Shown here piece by piece: positions 1 to 5,159 of a DNA stretch of 5,701 nt (positions within the stretch are counted from its first letter, which is position 1; each line of letters opens with the position of its first letter). A program made the translations under genes and the position numbers. The stretch spans positions 1-5,701 of the forward strand of contig JAPSIJ010000170.1 in the NCBI GenBank assembly GCA_031178805.1, in the 5' to 3' direction. The notes beneath the pieces are model-generated. The model made no database searches and was not told where the DNA came from. It saw only the letters and a program-made list of their open reading frames with translations. Origin of the DNA: Cellulomonas sp. GTDB lineage: Bacteria; Actinomycetota; Actinomycetes; Actinomycetales; Cellulomonadaceae.

Positions 1-581
1 ACCACCGTGTCGCCGGGCTGCAGCCCCGCGGCGGCGCCCGGGGCGGCGGGGTCGTCGGCGGAGCAGTCGGTGGCGGTCGAGGACGCGGGCAGCACGCACT
101 GGCTGACCGAGGACAGCGTGGTGCTCGACCCGGGCGTGCCGATCCCGATGTAGACGACCGCCAGCAGCACCACGGCGATCAGCAGGTTCATCACCGGGCC
201 GCCGAGCATGACGACGAGCTTCTTCGGCGTCGACAGCCGGTAGAACGCGCGGTGGTCCTCGCCGGGGCGGATCTCCTCGGCGCTGGCCTCGCGGGCGTCC
301 GCGGCCATCCGGCCGAAGAACCCGCGCACGGGCGGGTTCCCGACGGCCTCGGGCGTCGGGTACATGCCGATCAGCCGGACGTAGCCGCCGAGCGGGAGCG
401 CCTTGACGCCGTACTCGGTCTCGCCGCGGGTGCGGGACCACAGGGTGGGGCCGAAGCCGACGAAGTACTGGCTCACCCGCACGCCGAACCGCTTGGCGGG
501 CACCATGTGCCCGACCTCGTGCAGCGCGATGGACACCAGGATGCCCACCACCAGCACGACCACGCCGATCACGTACGCCAT
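1..581 (-). CDS. rip1: Rip1/RseP-family site-2 intramembrane zinc metalloprotease (M50), C-terminus cut by window edge
   Basis: This is the N-terminal 193 codons of a membrane-embedded zinc protease that cleaves transmembrane substrates, classically anti-sigma factors, during regulated intramembrane proteolysis. Seen: a first membrane segment (about residues 2-20) running into the zinc-binding HExxH motif HEVGH at 21-25; the family motif PLGGYVRLIGM at 63-73; and a second hydrophobic segment with GGPVMNLLIA at 127-136, ending near 148. A short extracytoplasmic stretch with two cysteines (C162, C173) follows, then the first residues of a PDZ domain (AAAGLQPGDTV). The third membrane segment with the NxxPxPxLDG-type motif should lie beyond the left edge. 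The ATG start is supported by AGGGA about 9 nt upstream, and it places HExxH where Rip1 proteins have it. It begins 34 bp after the stop of the diguanylate cyclase gene, too short a gap for an obvious separate promoter, so cotranscription is likely. Family identity is firm; substrates cannot be told from sequence. Confidence 0.95.
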   Translation of the reverse strand, partial: MAYVIGVVVLVVGILVSIALHEVGHMVPAKRFGVRVSQYFVGFGPTLWSRTRGETEYGVKALPLGGYVRLIGMYPTPEAVGNPPVRGFFGRMAADAREASAEEIRPGEDHRAFYRLSTPKKLVVMLGGPVMNLLIAVVLLAVVYIGIGTPGSSTTLSSVSQCVLPASSTATDCSADDPAAPGAAAGLQPGDTV

Positions 582-615
582 GGAGCTCCGTCCCTCGTCG
601 TCCCGGCCCGCCGCC

Positions 616-1806
616 TCACCGGGCCGACCCCCCATCCTGCCCCGTCAACCTGAACAGCGGCTGGGGCTCGCCCGTACCCGCGGTGTCCTCGACCTCCACG
701 CGGTCGCGGCCGGCCCGCTTGGCGCGGTACATCAGCGCGTCCACCCGGGCGAGCGCGGCGGCGGGCTCCTCGCCCGCACGGAGGGCCGTGACGCCGAGGC
801 TCGCGGTGACGTCGACCGGCACCGCGGCGCGCACCGCGACGGGCACGGCGGCGCGCAGCCGCTCGGCCAGGGCGCGCCCGTCCGGCAGGGCCATGCCGGG
901 GGCGACGACGAGGAACTCCTCGCCGCCGAGCCGGGCCACCAGGTCCCCGGAGCGGACGTGCTCCTCCAGCGCGTGCGCCACCGCCACCAGCACCTGGTCG
1001 CCCACGCCGTGCCCGTGGGCGTCGTTCACGGCCTTGAACCGGTCGAGGTCCAGGTACACCAGCGCGACGTCCAGCCCGGCACCGACGACCCGCGCCTGGT
1101 ACCCGAGCTCGTCCTCGAGCCGCCGGCGGTTCGCCGCGCCGGTCAGCGGGTCCCGGTAGGCCATCTCCCGCATGGACGCCGCCTCGGCGCTGGCGGACTC
1201 GGCGGCGAGGAACGCGCGGGTCGCGTGCTCCTTGGTGCGGGACAGCACCCAGACCATCGCCGCGAGCACCCCGAGGTAGACCGCGTACCGCAGCAGGTCG
1301 ACCAGGTGCTCCCGGGTGTCCCCGTCCCGGGGGCCCAGCAGCAGCCCGGCCGATCCGACGCCGACCGCGAGCAGCACCACGGCCGCCGCGTGCAGGGCGG
1401 CGAACCGGGTCGGGTAGAGCAGGTAGCCGATCACGACGAACAGGGCGAGCCCCATGAACGTCGTCGGGAACAGCGCCGCCCACCCGCCGCCGGACCCGCT
1501 CGCGAGCCGGACGGCCATGGTGACCAGCCAGAGGACGTCGAGGCCGGTGAGCACCACCCGGGACACCGGCACGGTCGCCCGCGGGTGGCGCAGCACGAGC
1601 CAGCCGAACACCAGGACCACGACCAGCAGCAGGGGCGACAGCCCGAGCACCAGCGGGTCGTCCCGCCGGCCGACCGCCGTGGCCACCACCGCGACCGCGC
1701 CGGCGGCCAGGCAGATCAGCAGCACCCGGCGGATCAGCCCGAGGGTGGGGTCGCCGGCCCGCCGCGCCACGGGCAGCTCCCGGTGCGGCGGCGACGGTGC
1801 GGACAT
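616..1806 (-). CDS. Membrane-anchored diguanylate cyclase (GGDEF domain, GGEEF active site, intact I-site)
   Basis: The 396-aa product is predicted to make the second messenger c-di-GMP from two GTP at the inner face of the membrane. The N-terminal half is hydrophobic, with about six membrane segments (roughly 26-44, 52-73, 82-101, 108-131, 136-157, 168-188) and no sensor family I recognise. Residues 189-216 are an Ala/Glu/Arg-rich stretch that could form a signalling helix or coiled coil. The GGDEF domain spans about 217-372: entry motif YRDPLTGAANRR (217-228), metal-binding Asp in DLDRFKAVND (D253), N261, GHGVGD ending at D270, and GGEEF at 294-298. The inhibitory I-site RSGD is at 285-288, exactly five residues before GGEEF. 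All spacings match the characterised enzyme PleD, so it should be active and product-inhibited. No EAL or HD-GYP domain is present. The ATG start has GGAG 7 nt upstream. It is divergent from the oxidoreductase gene and lies just upstream of rip1. The input signal is unknown. Confidence 0.95.
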   Translation of the reverse strand: MSAPSPPHRELPVARRAGDPTLGLIRRVLLICLAAGAVAVVATAVGRRDDPLVLGLSPLLLVVVLVFGWLVLRHPRATVPVSRVVLTGLDVLWLVTMAVRLASGSGGGWAALFPTTFMGLALFVVIGYLLYPTRFAALHAAAVVLLAVGVGSAGLLLGPRDGDTREHLVDLLRYAVYLGVLAAMVWVLSRTKEHATRAFLAAESASAEAASMREMAYRDPLTGAANRRRLEDELGYQARVVGAGLDVALVYLDLDRFKAVNDAHGHGVGDQVLVAVAHALEEHVRSGDLVARLGGEEFLVVAPGMALPDGRALAERLRAAVPVAVRAAVPVDVTASLGVTALRAGEEPAAALARVDALMYRAKRAGRDRVEVEDTAGTGEPQPLFRLTGQDGGSAR

Positions 1807-1836
1807 GGCGGGGCTCCGTGGTCGAGGGGTGCTGGC

Positions 1837-1842
1837 ACGGTA
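1837..1842 (-). promoter_or_regulatory. Candidate -10 element for the diguanylate cyclase (and rip1) transcript
   Basis: Read on the minus strand the hexamer is TACCGT, which fits the loose actinobacterial TANNNT -10 pattern. It lies 30 nt upstream of the cyclase ATG. Upstream by 17-18 bp there is only a poor -35 match (CTGCCG/TGCCGG). It is one of few AT-containing hexamers in the region, which makes it stand out, but the evidence is weak. Confidence 0.25.
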
Positions 1843-1874
1843 TCCCCGCGCACCCTCCCCCGGCAGGCCGGGAG

Positions 1875-1888
1875 CGGGTGATCACCCG
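1875..1888. promoter_or_regulatory. Perfect 14-bp palindrome, operator-like
   Basis: CGGGTGATCACCCG is its own reverse complement over all 14 bases. It sits inside the divergent intergenic region, 68 bp upstream of the cyclase ATG and 86 bp upstream of the GTG at 1975, and about 32 bp upstream of the candidate cyclase -10. Its position and symmetry suit a homodimeric regulator binding site. No regulator gene is in the window, and the motif does not match a specific operator I can name, so the role is inferred. Confidence 0.4.
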
Positions 1889-1906
1889 TCCGCAGGCACC
1901 GGCCAC

Positions 1907-1927
1907 CCCCCGGCCCGGGGCCGGGGG
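1907..1927. repeat. GC-only inverted repeat (10-bp arms, 1-nt centre)
   Basis: The left arm CCCCCGGCCC (1907-1916) is exactly complementary to the right arm GGGCCGGGGG (1918-1927) around a single central G. As RNA it would form a stem of about 8-9 bp with a tiny loop. It lies upstream of every plausible start of the oxidoreductase, so it could be a 5' leader structure or simply a by-product of very high GC. There is no T-tract on either side to make it a standard intrinsic terminator. Confidence 0.35.
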
Positions 1928-1974
1928 CGCCCGGCCGGTTGCGCCGCGCGGGCGCGGGCGGTGACGATCGGCGG

Positions 1975-3303
1975 GTGGACGAGGACGGCGGGGCGGCGAC
2001 GCTGGCGTGGACCACGGGCGGCGGGCTGCGGTCCGTGTCCCGGTGGTTCGACGAGGTGGAGGCCGAGGACCCGCGGCCCCCGCTGGACCCGCTGGACGGC
2101 GACACCACCGCGGACGTCGTCGTGGTGGGCGCCGGGCTGACCGGGCTGTGGACGGCGTACGCGCTGCTCGAGGCGGACCCGGCCCTGAACGTGCTGCTGG
2201 TCGAGGCCGCGGTCGCCGGGCACGGGGCGAGCGGCCGGACCGGCGGCTGGTGCTCGGCCGGGGACGAGGCGGCCGCCACGGCCCTGGCCGCCGCGCACGG
2301 GCCCGCAGCCGCCCGGGAGGTGCGCGCGGCGCTGCGCGACGCCGTGGTCGAGGTCGGCGCGGTGGCCGCGGCGGAGCAGATCGACTGCGACTTCGCGGTC
2401 GGCGGCCGGCTGACCGTCGCCCGCACCGCGGCGCAGCTCGCCCGGCTGACGGCGGCGGCCGCCGCGGCCCCGGCGTGGGGCGACGAGCTCGACCTGCTGA
2501 CCCCCGCGCAGGTCGCCGAGCACACCGGGGCGGCCGGGGTGCTCGGCGGGACCTGGACCCCGGACGCCGCGCGGGTGCAGCCGGTGCGGCTGGTGCGCGG
2601 CCTGGCGGACGTCGTGACGGCCCGCGGCGCGCGGCTGGTCGAGGACACCCGCGCCCTCCGGGTCTCCCCCGGCGCGCTCGTCACGGACCAGGGCACCGTG
2701 CGCGCCCGGTGGGTGGTGGTCGCGGCCCCCGGCGTCGGCGCGCCCGCGGCCGCCGGCCCGGTGGTGCACGCCCTCGCCACGGAGCCGCTGCCCGCGCCGG
2801 TCCTGCGGTCGGTCGGGCTGGACCGCGGCCGCACGCTCGCGGACGCGGGGCACCGCCCGGTGCACGTCGTGCGGACCCCCGACGACCGGCTGGTGGTCAG
2901 CGGCACCGGCGGCACCCCCCGGCTGCGCGCCGCGCTCACCGGGCTCCTCCCCGCGACGCGGCACGCGGCCGTGACGCACGCCTGGAGCGGTCCGGTCGAC
3001 GCCCCGGCGGCCGGGGCGGGCGGGCTGCCGTCCGTGGGGCTCGACGCCGACGGCGTCGCGTGGGCGCAGGGCCTGGGCGCGGAGGGGGTCACGGCGGCGA
3101 ACCTCGCGGGCCGGGCCCTGGCGGACCTGCTCACGGACGCCGGCACGGAGCTGACCCGGCTGCCCTGGGCAGCCCGGCGCCCGGTGCGCCCCTCGGCGGC
3201 CCGGCGGCTCGCCGGCGTCGCGACCGGGGTGCGCGCCGCGCTCGCCGACCGCGAGGAGCGGCTGACCCGGCGGCCGAGCCGGCTGGCCGCGGGGCCCCGC
3301 TGA
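1975..3303 (+). CDS. FAD-dependent oxidoreductase of the DAO (glycine/D-amino acid oxidase, PuuB-like) family
   Basis: The product (442 aa from this start) is a flavoprotein amine or amino-acid oxidoreductase of the DAO superfamily; the substrate cannot be named. Seen: an N-terminal Rossmann FAD site VVVVGAGLTGLW (48-59, GxGxxG) with the ribose-binding acid at E77, then the second FAD contact GHGASGRTGGWCS (82-94), then RVQPVRLVRGLADVV in the middle. The C-terminal FAD segment is GLGAEGVTAANLAGRALADLL, and the end (LADREERLTRRPSRLA) is typical of actinobacterial relatives, so the gene is full length. From memory, relatives carry about 20-25 more residues between the centre and the C-terminal FAD motif, so this copy looks compact. 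The start is uncertain: TTG at 1939 (454 aa), GTG at 1975 and GTG at 2035 (422 aa) are all in frame and none has a strong Shine-Dalgarno; 2035 lies nearest to where relatives begin (SRWFDEV). It is the only plus-strand gene here, divergent from the cyclase and convergent with dxr. Confidence 0.88.
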   Translation: MDEDGGAATLAWTTGGGLRSVSRWFDEVEAEDPRPPLDPLDGDTTADVVVVGAGLTGLWTAYALLEADPALNVLLVEAAVAGHGASGRTGGWCSAGDEAAATALAAAHGPAAAREVRAALRDAVVEVGAVAAAEQIDCDFAVGGRLTVARTAAQLARLTAAAAAAPAWGDELDLLTPAQVAEHTGAAGVLGGTWTPDAARVQPVRLVRGLADVVTARGARLVEDTRALRVSPGALVTDQGTVRARWVVVAAPGVGAPAAAGPVVHALATEPLPAPVLRSVGLDRGRTLADAGHRPVHVVRTPDDRLVVSGTGGTPRLRAALTGLLPATRHAAVTHAWSGPVDAPAAGAGGLPSVGLDADGVAWAQGLGAEGVTAANLAGRALADLLTDAGTELTRLPWAARRPVRPSAARRLAGVATGVRAALADREERLTRRPSRLAAGPR

Positions 3304-3316
3304 CCGTGACGCGGGT

Positions 3317-3355
3317 GGACGGAGGCGGCGCCCTAGCGGCCCGCGCGCCCCGTCC
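3317..3355. terminator. GC-rich hairpin between convergent genes, possible bidirectional terminator
   Basis: The 85-bp gap between the convergent oxidoreductase and dxr stops contains an imperfect inverted repeat. GGACGG-A-GGCG-G-CGC pairs with GCG-CGCC-CCGTCC, giving 13 base pairs with two single-base bulges and an 11-nt loop. A second small hairpin (CCGCC, loop GTC, GGCGG, at 3354-3366) overlaps its right end by 2 bases. No T-run follows on either strand, as is common in high-GC actinobacteria, so terminator function is inferred from position and stem strength. Confidence 0.4.
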
Positions 3356-3388
3356 GCCGTCGGCGGTAGCCGTAGGGCCCGTCCGGGC

Positions 3389-4588
3389 TCACGCCGCGGC
3401 GAGCCGCTCGCGCGCCCGGGCCCGGGCCCAGTCCTCGGCTGCGTGCACGTCGCCGACCTCCCGCACCGGGCCGCCCGCGTGCTCGGCCAGCACGGCCTCG
3501 ACCGTGGCGACGACGTCGAGGAACGCGATCCGGCCGGCCAGGAACGCCGCGACCGCCTCCTCGTTCGCCGCGTTGTAGACCGCCGGGTGCGTCGCGGACG
3601 CCGCGACCGCCGCCCGGGCCAGCGCGACCGCGCCGAAGACGTCCTCGTCCAGGGGCTCGAAGGTCCACTCCCCCGCCCGGGTCCAGTCGACGGGCGCCGC
3701 GGCGCCGGGCAGCCGGTCCGGCCAGGACAGCCCCAGCGCGATCGGCAGCCGCATGTCCGGCGGCGACGCCTGCGCGATCGTGGAGCCGTCCGCGAACTCG
3801 ACCATCGAGTGCACCACCGACTGCGGGTGCACCACGACCTCGATGTCCGCGACCGGCACGTCGAACAGCAGGTGCGCCTCGATGAGCTCCAGGCCCTTGT
3901 TCACCATGGTCGCGGAGTTCACGGTGACCACGGGCCCCATCGACCAGGTCGGGTGCGCGAGCGCCTGCTCGGCGGTGACGCCCGCGAGCTCGGCGCGGCT
4001 GCGGCCCCGGAACGGCCCGCCGGACGCCGTGAGCACCAGCCGGCGGACCTCGGCCCGTCGGCCGCCGCGCAGGCACTGCGCGATCGCGGAGTGCTCGGAG
4101 TCGACGGGCACCACCTGGCCGGGGCGCTGCACGGCGGCGCGGACCAGCGGGCCGCCGGCCACGAGGGACTCCTTGTTGGCCAGCGCGAGCGTGCTGCCCG
4201 CGCCGAGCGCGGCGAGCGTCGGACCGAGGCCGACGGAGCCGGTGATGCCGTTCAGCACGAGGTCCGCGCCCCGCCCGGCGAGCTGGGTGGCGGCGTCGGG
4301 GCCGGTGAGCACCTCGACGCCCATCTGCCGCAGCCCGGCGTCGGCGGAGGCGCGCACCAGCTCGGCGAACACGGTGCCCGCCGCGTCGGGGTCCGCGACG
4401 GCGACGGTCTGCGCGCCGAGGGCGACGGCCTGCCGGGCGATCGCCGCGGGGTCCGCGCCGCCCGCGCTCAGGCCGGTGACCCGGAACCGGTCCGGGTGCC
4501 GGGTGAGGACGTCGACGGCCTGGGTGCCGATCGACCCGGTGGAGCCGAGCAGGACGACGGTGCGGGGAGCCTGGGTCACCCGGACCAT
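3389..4588 (-). CDS. dxr: 1-deoxy-D-xylulose 5-phosphate reductoisomerase (MEP pathway)
   Basis: The enzyme (also called IspC) converts 1-deoxy-D-xylulose 5-phosphate to 2-C-methyl-D-erythritol 4-phosphate with NADPH and a divalent metal, the committed step of isoprenoid precursor synthesis. Length is 399 aa, normal for the family. Seen in order: NADPH-binding LLGSTGSIGTQ (13-23); LANKESLVAGG (136-146); metal ligands D163 and E165 in VDSEHSAIAQCL; TASGGPFRG (187-195); the active-site flap HPTWSMGP (212-219) with W215; VNSATMVNKGLELIEAHLLF with N230, K231 and the third metal ligand E234; VHPQSVVHSMVEF (253-265); and the C-terminal helical domain with YNAANEEAVAAFL. The ATG chosen lies 10 bp after the stop of the preceding gene. 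A GTG three codons in (4577-4579) has AGGA 8 nt upstream and may be the true start. It is probably cotranscribed with rlmN and the DivIVA-repeat gene. Unusually, rip1 does not follow directly. Confidence 0.97.
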   Translation of the reverse strand: MVRVTQAPRTVVLLGSTGSIGTQAVDVLTRHPDRFRVTGLSAGGADPAAIARQAVALGAQTVAVADPDAAGTVFAELVRASADAGLRQMGVEVLTGPDAATQLAGRGADLVLNGITGSVGLGPTLAALGAGSTLALANKESLVAGGPLVRAAVQRPGQVVPVDSEHSAIAQCLRGGRRAEVRRLVLTASGGPFRGRSRAELAGVTAEQALAHPTWSMGPVVTVNSATMVNKGLELIEAHLLFDVPVADIEVVVHPQSVVHSMVEFADGSTIAQASPPDMRLPIALGLSWPDRLPGAAAPVDWTRAGEWTFEPLDEDVFGAVALARAAVAASATHPAVYNAANEEAVAAFLAGRIAFLDVVATVEAVLAEHAGGPVREVGDVHAAEDWARARARERLAAA

Positions 4589-4598
4589 CCTGCCCGAG

Positions 4599-5159
4599 TC
4601 ACTCCGCGGCGAGCAGCACGTCCACGGCGCGCTCGAGGAACGCGTCCACCGGGGCCTCGGCGTACGCGCCGGCGCCCTTCTTGCGGGCGAACACCGCCGA
4701 GCGGACCTCCTGGGCGGTCAGCGTGGCGTTGCTGTCGAAGTAGTCGACGAGCCGGCGGCACAGCGCGTCCACGTCGGAGGCCAGGTAGCCGGGCTGCCGG
4801 CCCTTCGGCGGCGCGAACCGCTCGCCGTCGGGGCGGGTCAGCCGGCCGTACAGGGTGCGGGCCTGCTCGGCGAGGTGCTCGAGCCACGCCTGCCGGCCGT
4901 GCTCGGCGATGTAGTCGGCGCGGGCGCGCGCGACGAACGCCGCCTCCAGCCGGTCCAGGGCGGCGTCCACGGCGGTGGTGGAGTACCCGTGCCGGACGAG
5001 GTCGAACGCGACCGTGCGGACGTCCTTGCTGGACAGGGCGCCCGCGGGGCCCTGCTCGTACACGGTGCGGGCGTGGCTGAAGAAGTCGTCGACCTCCTCC
5101 GGGTGGTAGCCGGTGCGCACCCCGGTGACCTTCCGGAACATGGCGCCGCCGCCGCTCAT
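4599..5159 (-). CDS. DivIVA-domain repeat protein (four DivIVA-like motifs)
   Basis: This 186-aa soluble protein belongs to the actinobacterial DivIVA-repeat family; its precise role is not established. Relatives of the motif act in polar growth and septum placement, but this protein lacks the long coiled coil of true DivIVA/Wag31. Four related units of the form F-x(5-9)-G/A-Y-x4-V-D are visible: F8...GY(17-18)...VD(23-24); F52...GY(58-59)...VD(64-65); F115...GY(124-125)...VD(130-131); F157...AY(165-166)...VD(171-172). The protein is thus two similar halves (about 8-80 and 115-185), each with a pair of motifs, joined by a linker containing LYGRLTRPDGERF. The ATG overlaps the rlmN stop as ATGA, and a strong AGGAGG lies 7 nt upstream, which decides this start over longer readings of the frame and over the internal ATG at codon 7. 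It has no signal peptide or membrane segment. Position between rlmN and dxr suggests an operon, not a shared pathway. Confidence 0.88.
   Translation of the reverse strand: MSGGGAMFRKVTGVRTGYHPEEVDDFFSHARTVYEQGPAGALSSKDVRTVAFDLVRHGYSTTAVDAALDRLEAAFVARARADYIAEHGRQAWLEHLAEQARTLYGRLTRPDGERFAPPKGRQPGYLASDVDALCRRLVDYFDSNATLTAQEVRSAVFARKKGAGAYAEAPVDAFLERAVDVLLAAE

Larger units (their letters stand above)
1807..1974. promoter_or_regulatory. Divergent intergenic region between diguanylate cyclase and FAD oxidoreductase genes
   Basis: This 168-bp gap, if the oxidoreductase starts at 1975, must hold the promoters of both divergent genes. It contains a perfect 14-bp palindrome, a long GC-rich inverted repeat and a weak minus-strand -10 candidate, each listed separately. 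A further 6-bp inverted repeat (GCGCCC at 1927-1932 and GGGCGC at 1950-1955) lies close to the possible oxidoreductase starts. No convincing plus-strand -10 element was found. If the oxidoreductase starts at the TTG at 1939 instead, the gap shrinks to 132 bp. Confidence 0.6.

Noticed and set aside
403..1881. Long plus-strand open frame of 492 codons opposite the cyclase and rip1
   Set aside because: It is rich in Arg, Gly, Pro, His and Gln with no domain. It lies antisense to a gene with complete GGDEF motifs, and long shadow frames are expected at this GC content.
569..1906. Minus-strand 445-codon frame overlapping the diguanylate cyclase
   Set aside because: Its composition is low-complexity Arg/Gly/Ala/Pro, and it is out of frame with the motif-bearing cyclase reading, so it is a shadow.
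1807..1974. Riboswitch, such as a c-di-GMP aptamer, in the cyclase leader
   Set aside because: The predicted leader is only about 25-30 nt, and no conserved aptamer core was seen.
1734..3146. Minus-strand frames (470 and 365 codons) opposite the FAD oxidoreductase
   Set aside because: They consist of Ser/Ala/Pro/Thr- or Arg/Gly-rich sequence without motifs, while the plus strand encodes a recognisable full-length flavoprotein.
3333..3388. Possible small gene in the convergent gap
   Set aside because: Only short frames without a credible ribosome site are present, and the gap is better explained by hairpin structure.
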